A stretch of DNA of 8,728 bases from Rhodospirillaceae bacterium. GTDB lineage: Bacteria > Pseudomonadota > Alphaproteobacteria > UBA11136. Each line of letters opens with the position of its first letter. Positions within the stretch are counted from its first letter, which is position 1. Shown in pieces: positions 1-6,150 of the stretch. The stretch covers positions 1 through 8,728 of the forward strand of contig NZAO01000088.1 of the NCBI GenBank assembly GCA_002686135.1, written 5' to 3'. The notes beneath the pieces are model-generated. The model was not told where the DNA came from. It did no database searches and worked only from the letters and a program-made list of their open reading frames with translations. A program made the position numbers and the translations under genes.

Positions 1-345
1 GACGGCGCGCCGTTCTATGTTGTGGATCTCGATCCTGAGGTTGCCCAAGTCACGGTAGGTCCGCTCGAGGTATTGAAGCGCGCCCGCCTGCGAGTACGCG
101 AGGTCAACTGGCTGGGGCCGGGCGCCCGCATCCCCCTTGAGGGCATGACGGTTTCGGTCAAGCTGCGCTCGGCGCAGCCACCGGCGGCGGCTACCCTCTA
201 TGGTCGTAAAAATGGCGCTGAGGTGGTTCTGGAAACGCCCCAGGCCGGGGTCGCCCCGGGCCAGGCCTGTGTCTTCTATGACGGCGAGCGGGTGCTGGGT
301 GGGGGCTGGATCGCCCGTCGGGAAAGCGCGGCGGTGGCGGCTTGA
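1..345 (+). CDS. mnmA: tRNA-specific 2-thiouridylase MnmA, C-terminal part (5' truncated by window edge)
   Basis: The reading frame is open from base 1 and ends at TGA 343-345, giving the last 114 residues. MnmA thiolates the wobble uridine (U34) of tRNA-Lys, -Glu and -Gln using ATP and relayed sulfur in the cytoplasm. The visible part is the C-terminal beta-barrel region. It includes the block VREVNWLGPG (about residues 33-42 of the fragment) and the family hallmark GVAPGQACVFYDGERVLGGGWI region near the end. The catalytic cysteines and the ATP-binding PP-loop lie upstream, outside the window. A GTG at base 22 is not a start; the frame simply continues in from the left. The stop codon overlaps a TTGACA promoter element for the following tRNA gene, so the two genes are packed without a separate spacer. 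Family identity is clear from the sequence; nothing looks broken. Confidence 0.93.
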   Translation, partial: DGAPFYVVDLDPEVAQVTVGPLEVLKRARLRVREVNWLGPGARIPLEGMTVSVKLRSAQPPAAATLYGRKNGAEVVLETPQAGVAPGQACVFYDGERVLGGGWIARRESAAVAA

Positions 346-371
346 CAGGTTCCGTCTTCGCGGCGTATACG
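342..371 (+). promoter_or_regulatory. Sigma-70-type promoter for the CAT-anticodon tRNA
   Basis: A perfect -35 TTGACA (342-347) overlaps the mnmA TGA stop. After an 18-bp spacer comes TATACG (366-371), a 4/6 match to the -10 consensus. Transcription would start near 378, about 23 bases before the tRNA. The -10 lies inside the perfect 12-bp palindrome GGCGTATACGCC (362-373). Prediction from consensus only. Confidence 0.6.
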
Positions 372-400
372 CCACCACACCTCACTATCTATATCTCTGG

Positions 401-477
401 GGCGGAGTAGCTCAGTTGGTTAGAGCACCGGAATCATAATCCGGGTGTCGGCGGTTCGAGTCCGCCCTCCGCTACCA
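401..477 (+). tRNA. tRNA-Met (anticodon CAT), elongator type most likely
   Basis: A 77-nt cloverleaf is complete. The acceptor is GGCGGAG (401-407) paired with 467-473, including a G1-U72 wobble. The D-arm carries GCTCAGTTGGTTAGAGC, the anticodon stem is CCGGA/TCCGG (428-432/440-444), and the loop has CAT at 435-437. The T-arm is GGCGG/CCGCC (450-454/462-466) around TTCGAGT. The discriminator is A and CCA 475-477 is encoded. It lacks the initiator-tRNA pattern (three G-C pairs at the base of the anticodon stem with an unpaired C1-A72). A tRNA-Ile2 whose C34 becomes lysidine also has CAT at DNA level and cannot be fully excluded, but the body resembles elongator tRNA-Met of alphaproteobacteria. 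Confidence 0.92.
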
Positions 478-498
478 AATAAAATCAAGGTCAGAAAC

Positions 499-518
499 TA
501 GGGGGCAGGTCACCCCTA
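499..518 (+). other. Small hairpin after the tRNA
   Basis: TAGGGG (499-504) pairs with CCCCTA (513-518) around an 8-base loop. No T-run follows, so it is at best a weak processing or termination structure downstream of the tRNA. Confidence 0.25.
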
Positions 519-541
519 CCCGCCCAGAGATGCAGGATTTC

Positions 542-571
542 TTGAATCCCGTGACAAAGCTCTTGTATGAT
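542..571 (+). promoter_or_regulatory. Predicted cspA promoter followed by a ~160-nt leader
   Basis: TTGAAT (542-547), an 18-bp spacer and TATGAT (566-571, 5/6 match) form a plausible sigma-70 promoter. Initiation near 578 would give a 5' leader of about 163 nt before the cspA ATG at 741. Long leaders of that size are characteristic of cold-induced csp mRNAs. A short inverted repeat GGATT/AATCC (535-539/545-549) overlaps the -35. I see no convincing gene in 478-740. Confidence 0.5.
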
Positions 572-740
572 TATGGCTTGAGCATCAGGGGCGCTCATTT
601 CCAGTATGGGGGCCGCATCTCCGCCCTTTGCCAGGGTGCACCTTGCCCCCCTTACTATTGGTTTGAAACACGGGCTCCGCTCTTGCTTGAATTGGAAGGG
701 GATAACGGCGTTGTTGTCCCGCATTACGGAGTAAAGACGC

Positions 741-950
741 ATGCCCATAGGCACTGTTAAATGGTTCAACCCCCAGAAAGGCTACGGGTTCATCGCCCCG
801 GAGGACGGCTCCGAGGATGCCTTCGTGCACATTTCCGCGGTTGAACAGGCCAATCTGCCCACCCTGAACGAGGGACAGAAGGTCGAATACGAACTGGCGG
901 AAGGACGCAACGGAAAGTTCGCCGCCCAGAACCTCAGCCTGGTGGAATAG
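741..950 (+). CDS. cspA: Cold-shock protein, CspA family
   Basis: This 69-residue protein is a single cold-shock domain, an OB-fold that binds single-stranded nucleic acid and acts as an RNA chaperone in the cytoplasm. Seen in the sequence: the N-terminal GTVKWFN block (residues 4-10), RNP1 as KGYGFI (13-18) and RNP2 as FVHIS (28-32), with the usual aromatic binding residues W8, F9, F17, F28 and H30. The length matches the family norm of 65-75. The ATG start is supported by GGAG at 728-731, nine bases upstream. The long AT-richer leader before it suggests post-transcriptional temperature control, as in other csp genes, but that is inference. Bacteria carry several csp paralogues; which one this is, and whether it is cold-induced, cannot be told from sequence. 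A strong hairpin follows 45 bases after the stop. Confidence 0.95.
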   Translation: MPIGTVKWFNPQKGYGFIAPEDGSEDAFVHISAVEQANLPTLNEGQKVEYELAEGRNGKFAAQNLSLVE

Positions 951-995
951 CCGGGCGTTCCGCGCCCCCCTTCCTGACTCCACCGCTTTTCCCGC

Positions 996-1021
996 ACACC
1001 TTCCCGCCACAGGGAAGGTGT
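996..1021 (+). terminator. Hairpin downstream of cspA, probable terminator
   Basis: ACACCTTCCC (996-1005) pairs perfectly with GGGAAGGTGT (1012-1021) over a 6-base loop. The downstream bases (CTGCCCTTGT) contain few T residues, so it may terminate weakly or mainly protect the cspA mRNA 3' end. Confidence 0.55.
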
Positions 1022-1143
1022 CTGCCCTTGTCGGCGCCTTGCTTCCGAGCGCCTAGCGATGGACCACAAAAATCCTGCGTTCGCCGAACAGGCGCGGTTC
1101 GCCTTCGTGGGGCACGATGCTGATGGCGAGCGGGGTTATTTTC
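1022..1143. other. Intergenic stretch with no convincing gene
   Basis: This part lies between the cspA hairpin and the histidine-kinase remnant. A 31-codon plus-strand frame (ATG 1059-1061, TGA 1152-1154) is present, but it has no clear ribosome binding site and no recognisable motif. It overlaps the end of the remnant. I treat it as probable decayed or spacer DNA. Confidence 0.35.
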
Positions 1144-1230
1144 TCATGAAATGACGGTTCTCTCTGGCGGGAAACGCAGGGTAACTGTGATTCCATTGCC
1201 AACCTTGCTTTGTAGCTTTATGTCGCCGTT
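1144..1230 (-). pseudogene. Remnant of a histidine kinase C-terminus (HATPase domain tail)
   Basis: Read on the minus strand from 1230, this frame gives 28 residues ending at TGA 1146-1144. They include GDIKLQSKVGNG followed by ITVTLRFPPERT. This is the signature end of a histidine-kinase ATPase domain: a Gly-rich G2-box-like GxGT segment (here GNGI) and then the last beta strand VTLRFP. The rest of the kinase (dimerisation domain, His box, N and G1 boxes) is missing. Upstream on the same strand the frame runs into the end of the neighbouring membrane-protein gene, whose stop codon is at 1231-1229. The simplest reading is that most of the kinase gene was deleted or replaced when the membrane-protein gene arrived, leaving only the tail. 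Identification rests on a short segment, so it is good but not certain. Confidence 0.6.
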
Positions 1231-3214
1231 ATTCGGGAATACGGAAAAGGACTATGGCCCCGTTATCAATAATAACCTCCGATATCTTGATTAACTCCAC
1301 CAGCGCCTGGTTAAACTGCAAAGTCCTTTGGAGGTCATGAGGGTCTTGTAAGAAGCGTGGATTCCCAGCCCAACTTTGCGTAGACGATAGGGACGCTTCA
1401 GAACGCACGGCAAAGCCACTGTATTGCCAAGCCACGTATTTGATCTCTTTGAGTCTTAGATAATTGGATGTCGCCTCGGGGTTTTGGCTGAGAGGGAAAT
1501 CCATCCAGGGTGTACTAAGTCCACCGGGTTGAACGTCGAACACGGGATTACGGGCAAAATCAAGGTGAAACGGAAATGACATCCAGGCCAGCAACGGTTC
1601 CCCTTCTGGAACTTGGATTTGCAGGGATTTTACGGCTGCAACCGCTGATGGGGAAAAAACGTAACGGTTATAGTTCAGGTAAGCAGGCCGGCTTGCTTTG
1701 GCGCTAAACGAGAGAGTATTGCCGAAACGGACAGCTTGCTGAACTCGAGCGGCGGTGGATGGAAGGAAAGCGCCAACGATTCCAAGGACCATTACGATAG
1801 TAATACGCTTAAGAATCTTTGTCCTGTAAATGTTTCCGTTGTAACGGGAAAGAGCAAAGAACGTGGCTGCGATTATGGCGGGGAGGCCAGCGATAATGAT
1901 CGGACATATGTAGCGTAAAGCCAGTTCACGTCCGATGTATCCATTCAATACGATATTAAAGACCAGGAAGTTAAAGATGAGCACGGTGCCAGAAACGAAT
2001 AGCCATGGAACCGACGAACCCGAGTCATAAGCCTTGCTGTAACGGAATAGTGCCAAGATGAATAGAGTGCAGATGACGATAACCAGTATCGCACCCGTGT
2101 AATGAGCTTGGCTGGCACCGAATCCATAGAATATGGGGTCAAGGGAAAATAGATTCAAATCCTGAGCGGCCGGCACGGCGACTACTGTTGATTCCGTAAC
2201 ATCCCCCAAGGGTGCAGACACCGACCATAAACCACGCCAAACCGAGAAGTGAACTCCCAACCATGGGGCTATAAACAGAAGTGAAGTAGCGCCGACTTGT
2301 GCGCACCAAACAATAGTTGACCACAGGCGCCGCGTTGACCAGGCGATAACCAAGGCAGCCAAGAGAAAATGGATCACTACCGGCAATAGGAAGGTGGTCT
2401 TAATAGCCACCATGCCGGCATAAATTATCCCCACGCTGGCTGCCGGAAGTGAGGGCGAATGTCCACGTACGCTCCATGGGATCACAAGCAGCGCCATATA
2501 CAGTGCTGCACCGGTGTACAAAGCTGAAATGTTGACATACTGCGGGTTGATGACAACCACAAGAATGGGTGCTATTGGCAACAACCAAGCCGGCATTCCT
2601 ACTTTCCACGTCGTGCTTGTAGCCAGCAAAAGGCACATGGTCAGCGCGAACAGGGCGTCCACGGCATTTACGGTGCCGAGGGGCCAATGGGCGAGCACAA
2701 ACCCCTGAAGGAATGCCTGACCGCCAAGGGTTTGCCCGCCGAGGGCGCTGAATGGTCCGGCCTGCAGGGTTCCGGTGGCAAGCATACGGACTGGAAACGT
2801 TAGATACTTTTCGAAGTCGTCATGGAAGTTGAACGCACTTGGCGGCACTTGGGTCGTGTCGATGAAAGCGAACACGGTAATGATAAACAAAGCTGGGATT
2901 GCCCATGCGCGGAGTTCTTGCGCTGATGGCATGAGAGATTTTACATCAATAGCGGAAGACTTGAGAGCGAGCCAAGGCAAAAGAACCGCTAGTCCCCATC
3001 CCAAAACAACAATGGCATCAAGTGTCCCTGCATAAGCGATTCCCACTAGGTTGAGTGCGCCGCCGAGAGCCAGAAGAACGGCCAAACCGTGGATTAATGT
3101 GAGGGGCCACGGCAGACGAACACCAATCACCGTCTCGAACATCCGCCCCCAGCCGAACATGGAAGCGCTATATAGGATAGTCAGTATCCCGCTAACCAAT
3201 ACTTTAGTGATCAT
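1229..3214 (-). CDS. Polytopic membrane protein, GT-C glycosyltransferase-like, function unknown
   Basis: This 661-residue protein is very hydrophobic over about residues 1-500, with roughly a dozen predicted membrane segments (for example near 2-20, 37-60, 64-84 and 103-119). A mostly soluble C-terminal region of about 150 residues follows. The first large loop after an early helix carries HDDFEKY (H131, D132, D133). Such acidic pairs in that position are typical of GT-C enzymes, which use lipid-linked sugars on the outer face of the cytoplasmic membrane; assignment to that fold is inference. I do not recognise a specific family. The ATG at 3214 has GGAG ten bases upstream. GC content is visibly lower than in all flanking genes (near half, versus well over 60%) and codon choice is more relaxed, suggesting acquisition by transfer. 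It sits alone, between a kinase remnant and the 3' end of tRNA-Phe, with no polysaccharide genes beside it in the window. Confidence 0.75.
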   Translation of the reverse strand: MITKVLVSGILTILYSASMFGWGRMFETVIGVRLPWPLTLIHGLAVLLALGGALNLVGIAYAGTLDAIVVLGWGLAVLLPWLALKSSAIDVKSLMPSAQELRAWAIPALFIITVFAFIDTTQVPPSAFNFHDDFEKYLTFPVRMLATGTLQAGPFSALGGQTLGGQAFLQGFVLAHWPLGTVNAVDALFALTMCLLLATSTTWKVGMPAWLLPIAPILVVVINPQYVNISALYTGAALYMALLVIPWSVRGHSPSLPAASVGIIYAGMVAIKTTFLLPVVIHFLLAALVIAWSTRRLWSTIVWCAQVGATSLLFIAPWLGVHFSVWRGLWSVSAPLGDVTESTVVAVPAAQDLNLFSLDPIFYGFGASQAHYTGAILVIVICTLFILALFRYSKAYDSGSSVPWLFVSGTVLIFNFLVFNIVLNGYIGRELALRYICPIIIAGLPAIIAATFFALSRYNGNIYRTKILKRITIVMVLGIVGAFLPSTAARVQQAVRFGNTLSFSAKASRPAYLNYNRYVFSPSAVAAVKSLQIQVPEGEPLLAWMSFPFHLDFARNPVFDVQPGGLSTPWMDFPLSQNPEATSNYLRLKEIKYVAWQYSGFAVRSEASLSSTQSWAGNPRFLQDPHDLQRTLQFNQALVELIKISEVIIDNGAIVLFRIPE

Positions 3215-3314
3215 CCCCTTTGAACTCCCGGCATGAAATACTCATTACAAGCGACGGCTGGGGGTGAAGCCCGATCTCAACTAAGACCAGAAAAGGCGGG
3301 GGAGCTAAGAAAAA

Positions 3315-3390
3315 TGGTGCCCAGGGGCGGAATCGAACCACCGACACGAGGATTTTCAGTCCACTGCTCTACCAACTGAGCTACCTGGGC
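3315..3390 (-). tRNA. tRNA-Phe (anticodon GAA)
   Basis: A 76-nt cloverleaf on the minus strand has acceptor GCCCAGG paired perfectly with CCTGGGC, D-arm GCTCAGTTGGTAGAGC, loop CTGAAAA with GAA at 3357-3355, T-arm GGTGG/CCGCC with one U-G pair, discriminator A and encoded CCA. The anticodon stem GTGGA/TCCTC holds a U28-U42 mismatch (plus-strand A at 3363 and 3349), where this tRNA usually has an A-U or other proper pair. The rest of the body is normal and a strong promoter lies upstream, so it is probably expressed. Its 3' end faces the low-GC membrane-protein gene, about 100 bp away. Confidence 0.95.
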
Positions 3391-3459
3391 GATGAGAAAT
3401 AAGTTAAATGTTTTTTTGAATGGCGTTCTTGAATAAGAGGGGCCTTTCATTCGCCGCCG

Positions 3460-3488
3460 CTTATAGGAAAATTCCCACTCCCTATCAA
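3460..3488 (-). promoter_or_regulatory. Strong sigma-70 promoter for tRNA-Phe
   Basis: On the minus strand TTGATA (3488-3483, 5/6) and TATAAG (3465-3460, 5/6) are separated by exactly 17 bp. A GC-rich GCGGCGGCG-type stretch follows the -10, the discriminator feature seen at stable-RNA promoters under stringent control. Initiation near 3453 gives a leader of about 60 nt before the tRNA 5' end at 3390. It lies just downstream of the yacG stop, so the tRNA is independent of that operon. Confidence 0.65.
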
Positions 3489-3514
3489 CCCTGAACCGCT
3501 TTGGGCTGCTGCTC

Positions 3515-3736
3515 TCAATCTTCCTGATCGGGGCCATCCTGGGCGGTGTCGGGATCGCCATCCATATCGCCCGGCTCCTCGTTGGTGGGGATGCGATAGC
3601 TGCCTTGCAGCCAGTGGCCAAGGTCGCGCCGGGTGCATCGGGAAGAACAAAAGGGGCGGTGTTTTGCCACCCGGGGACGGCCGCATACGGGGCAGGCTGG
3701 AGCCTTTGCCTTTTTGCCCTTGCGGTCTGCGCTCAT
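3515..3736 (-). CDS. yacG: DNA gyrase inhibitor YacG, zinc-binding protein
   Basis: This 73-residue protein has the four-cysteine zinc site of the YacG family: C15-P-V-C18 and F-C30-S-S-R-C34, followed by the conserved RRDLGHWLQG helix (36-45) and YRIP. In Escherichia coli YacG binds GyrB and inhibits gyrase; the same role here is by homology. The tail from residue 52 is acidic and probably disordered (many D, E, P and G), usual for the family. The ATG overlaps the stop of the upstream rng gene as ATGA (3736-3733), and GGAG lies seven bases before the ATG, so it is translationally coupled. It is the last gene of the infA–maf–rng–yacG operon, a conserved alphaproteobacterial arrangement. The alternative 121-residue reading of the same stretch in another frame is a shadow. 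Confidence 0.93.
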   Translation of the reverse strand: MSADRKGKKAKAPACPVCGRPRVAKHRPFCSSRCTRRDLGHWLQGSYRIPTNEEPGDMDGDPDTAQDGPDQED

Positions 3737-5172
3737 GAGTTCTCTCCAGATGATTCTCCGGACACCCCCCCGGGTGCCATGTCGAAACGCTCCCGCGTAA
3801 AATCGTCGTCACCGGCCAGCGTCACCGTGGCCCCGATCGCTGCCTCTAGTTTCTTGAGGTCGTCCGCCATTCCGTCCCGCAGCTCTACCGTCACCTCCGC
3901 CGACGCGGTTACGTTCCAGACGCTGTTTGGCCGCGCCGCCTGTTCCCGCATCAGGGCGCGCAGAATATCATAGCCCACCGCGCGTGGGGTCTTGGAGCCT
4001 GCCGCCGCGCCGCAGGCGCCACGGGGTTCGGTAAGGAATTCCGCCAGCGGTGCGCGCCGCCGCCGCCGGCTCACCTCCACTAGCCCAGCGCGGGTCATGC
4101 CGAAGACGCGGGCAAGGGAATCCCCACACAGCCCATCGCGCAGCGCCGCCACCACGCGGTTGCGGTCCTCACTCTCGCGCATGCGGATGAAATCGATGAC
4201 GATGATCCCGCCCAGCGCGCGGAGCCGGATCTGGTGGGCGATTTCCCGCGCAGCTTCGAGATTGGTCTCGAGGATGGTATCGGCCTGGCCCCTGCGCGTG
4301 GCATGGCGGGCGCTATCCACGTCGATGGCGGTCAGTGCCTCGGCGGCGTCGAAGGTCAGGGCGCCACCACCGGGCAGGTCGATGCGGCGTTCCAGGGCCT
4401 GTTCCAGTTCCGCCTCGACGCCGTAAAGCTCAAACAGCGGCTCACCCTTATGGTGCTCCAGCCTCGATGCGGCTTCCGGCATATGACGCTCGCAGAAGGC
4501 ACGGGCGGTTTCTAGCGTTTCCCCGCTGTCCATAAGGATACGCCCGGCTTTCCCGCCCCAGCCCCGCAGCGCCGACTCGATAGTACCCGAGTCGCGGTAC
4601 AGGCGTGCGGGGGGTTCCACGCCTTCCCGCCGTTCCAGCACCTCATCCCACAGGCCTTGCAAGAGGCCAGCTTCGGCCTCCAGCACCTTGGCCTCAGCGC
4701 CGCTGGCGGCGGTGCGCAGCACGTAGCCGCCGCCGGCATCCTCCCCGGTTGTCAGATTCGCCATCAGACCAAACAGACGCTCGCATTCGGCCCTGTCCTC
4801 GATGCGCCGCGAGACCCTGATGCCATCTCCCGTGGGGAGCAGGGCGAGATGGCGCGAGCCGAGGCTGATATGGGTGGTGAGCCGAGCTCCCTTGTCACCC
4901 ACCGCCTCGCGGGTCACCTGACACAACAGCGCCTCGCCCTCATGGGGGGCATCTTCCCCCTTGAGGGGCAGGAATCCGTCACGGTCGGCACCCAAGTCCA
5001 CGAAGGCGGCGCCCAGTGCGGATTTCAGCGCCTTGACCCGGCCGAGGTAGATATCCCCTGAAGCGGTGCCGGTGTCGCGGCGCAGGATCAGGATTTCACA
5101 TGGGCGTTCCCCCTCCATGAGGGCCACTCGTGTTTCGCCGGGAACCGTGTTCACCACAAGGTCGCCTGTCAT
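3733..5172 (-). CDS. rng: Ribonuclease E/G family endoribonuclease (RNase G-like)
   Basis: This 479-residue protein belongs to the single-strand-specific 5'-sensing endonucleases that process rRNA and mRNA. Order of parts: an S1 RNA-binding domain (about 38-110, with GDIYLGRV and AAFVDLGADRDGFL), a 5'-sensor region (GARLTTHISL, about 95-104), then the DNase I-like catalytic domain with metal-binding aspartates D284 (in AIDVDSARH) and D327 (in GGIIVIDFIR). It lacks the long disordered scaffold of RNase E. The zinc-link, normally CPxC, reads EPRGACG (382-388), so the first cysteine is replaced by arginine and only C387 remains. The start chosen is ATG 5172, with AGAGGTGG a few bases upstream. 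The frame extends 59 codons further, but that part overlaps maf in another frame and looks non-coding. It follows maf by 16 bases and overlaps yacG by four. Confidence 0.92.
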   Translation of the reverse strand: MTGDLVVNTVPGETRVALMEGERPCEILILRRDTGTASGDIYLGRVKALKSALGAAFVDLGADRDGFLPLKGEDAPHEGEALLCQVTREAVGDKGARLTTHISLGSRHLALLPTGDGIRVSRRIEDRAECERLFGLMANLTTGEDAGGGYVLRTAASGAEAKVLEAEAGLLQGLWDEVLERREGVEPPARLYRDSGTIESALRGWGGKAGRILMDSGETLETARAFCERHMPEAASRLEHHKGEPLFELYGVEAELEQALERRIDLPGGGALTFDAAEALTAIDVDSARHATRRGQADTILETNLEAAREIAHQIRLRALGGIIVIDFIRMRESEDRNRVVAALRDGLCGDSLARVFGMTRAGLVEVSRRRRRAPLAEFLTEPRGACGAAAGSKTPRAVGYDILRALMREQAARPNSVWNVTASAEVTVELRDGMADDLKKLEAAIGATVTLAGDDDFTRERFDMAPGGVSGESSGENS

Positions 5173-5188
5173 GGCGATCCACCTCTTT

Positions 5189-5797
5189 CTAGGGGGCATC
5201 CTGCGTCGTGTATCCCAGCCCCTCCAGCAGGGCGCGAGTCTCGAACAAAGGTAACCCCACCACGTTGCTGTAGGAACCGTTGATGAAGCGCACCAACGCT
5301 TGCGCACGCCCCTGAATGGCGTATCCGCCTGCCTTGCCGCGCCATTCACCGCTCTCCAGATAGGATGCCGTTTCGTCCCTCGTCAACCGTTTGAAGGCCA
5401 CGGTGGTGGTGACGCGGAGGATATGGGACCTGCCCTCGGGATCGATGATGCAGACACTGCCGATGACCCGGTGGCGGCGCCCGGAAAGCAGTTCCAGACA
5501 CTCCCGCGCCTGGGCGGTGTCGCCGGCTTTGGGCAGGATGCGCCTGCCGCAGGTCACCACCGTATCGGCAGCGAGGATGAAACAGCCTTGGTGGCGGGCA
5601 TGGACGGTTTCAGCCTTTTCCCGGGCCAGCCGCAGGGCATGGTCGGCGGGCTTTTCGTTGCCCAGGGGGGATTCGTCAATATGCGGAGGGTCCACTTCGT
5701 CGGGGTGGATGCCGATTTGCTTAAGCAGGTCAAGACGGCGTGGCGAGGCCGAGGCCAGGATCAGACGTGTCTTTGCCACGGGCGTGGAGACAGCCAT
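5189..5797 (-). CDS. maf: Maf-family nucleoside triphosphate pyrophosphatase
   Basis: This 202-residue protein hydrolyses non-canonical or excess nucleoside triphosphates to monophosphates (house-cleaning), in the cytoplasm. Family motifs in order: LASASPRR (14-21) in the phosphate-binding loop, the DES motif (41-43), AADTVV (76-81) with catalytic D78, GKAGGYAIQG (154-163), and INGSYSNVVGLPL (172-184). The Maf family splits into dTTP/UTP and m7GTP/CTP types; I do not assign the subtype. The gene starts 12 bases after the infA stop. The sequence before the ATG is C-rich (CCCCCCC) and shows no Shine-Dalgarno element, so translation probably depends on coupling to infA. A GTG seven codons in is an alternative start but has no better site. 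It is complete and intact. Confidence 0.94.
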   Translation of the reverse strand: MAVSTPVAKTRLILASASPRRLDLLKQIGIHPDEVDPPHIDESPLGNEKPADHALRLAREKAETVHARHQGCFILAADTVVTCGRRILPKAGDTAQARECLELLSGRRHRVIGSVCIIDPEGRSHILRVTTTVAFKRLTRDETASYLESGEWRGKAGGYAIQGRAQALVRFINGSYSNVVGLPLFETRALLEGLGYTTQDAP

Positions 5798-5809
5798 GAA
5801 ACGGGGGGG

Positions 5810-6028
5810 TTATTTGAAACGGAAGGTGATGCGCCCCTTGGTCAGGTCGTAAGGGGTCATTTCCACGGTGACGCGGTCGCCGGCGAGAACGCGGATGCGG
5901 TGCTTGCGCATCTTGCCGGCGGTATGGGCGAGGATTTCGTGGTCATTGTCCAGCTTGACCCGAAACATCGCATTGGGCAGCAGTTCCATGACCGTGCCCG
6001 AAAACTCCATTAATTCCTCTTTCGCCAC
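5810..6028 (-). CDS. infA: Translation initiation factor IF-1
   Basis: This 72-residue protein is a single S1-like OB-fold and binds the A site of the 30S subunit, working with IF2 and IF3. The sequence is near-canonical: MAKEELMEF at the N-terminus, [20 protein letters not shown] (22-41), then [18 protein letters not shown] and KGRITFRFK at the end. The length is exactly typical. The start codon is GTG (6028-6026), with AAGGAG five bases upstream; there is no ATG nearby in a suitable position. It heads the infA–maf–rng–yacG group, after a 250-bp gap behind hisD that contains a predicted promoter and a gene remnant. Confidence 0.98.
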   Translation of the reverse strand: MAKEELMEFSGTVMELLPNAMFRVKLDNDHEILAHTAGKMRKHRIRVLAGDRVTVEMTPYDLTKGRITFRFK

Positions 6029-6081
6029 GGGCTCTCCTTTTTCATGAGGTTAAAGCGGCGAAGCGCGTCGAACGATAGGTG

Positions 6082-6110
6082 GCAATAGGCAATTTCCGCC
6101 GATTTTTCAA
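6082..6110 (-). promoter_or_regulatory. Predicted promoter for the infA operon
   Basis: On the minus strand TTGAAA (6110-6105, 5/6) is followed after 17 bp by TATTGC (6087-6082, 3/6). Initiation near 6075 would leave a leader of about 47 nt. A perfect 12-bp palindrome TTTTCCGGAAAA (6123-6134) lies 12 bp upstream of the -35 and could be an operator. The weak -10 makes this tentative. Confidence 0.4.
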
Positions 6111-6150
6111 CATTATTCGCTGTTTTCCGGAAAAACACCGCCGCCGTAGT

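Noticed and set aside
530..760. 76-codon plus-strand frame between the tRNA and cspA
   Set aside because: It spans the predicted promoter and leader of cspA, overlaps the cspA start, and shows no motif or ribosome binding site.
585..1010. 141-codon minus-strand frame opposite cspA
   Set aside because: It runs antisense to cspA and its hairpin, with composition expected from the opposite strand of a high-GC gene.
1059..1154. 31-codon plus-strand frame after cspA
   Set aside because: No ribosome binding site, no recognisable motif, overlaps the histidine-kinase remnant; kept only as a note in the intergenic entry.
3315..3390. tRNA-Phe as attachment site of an integrated island containing the membrane-protein gene
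   Set aside because: The position fits, but I found no copy of the tRNA 3' end near 1140-1240 and no integrase, so a site-specific integration cannot be claimed.
3447..3812. 121-codon minus-strand frame over yacG
   Set aside because: yacG, with its four-cysteine zinc site and ATGA coupling, occupies the same bases in a different frame.
3992..4535. Several plus-strand frames opposite rng, up to 144 codons
   Set aside because: They are arginine- and serine-rich antisense shadows of a high-GC gene with no homology signal.
5173..5349. 59-codon N-terminal extension of RNase G
   Set aside because: It lies over the end of maf in another frame, has no family similarity, and ATG 5172 has a good ribosome binding site at the normal RNase G start.
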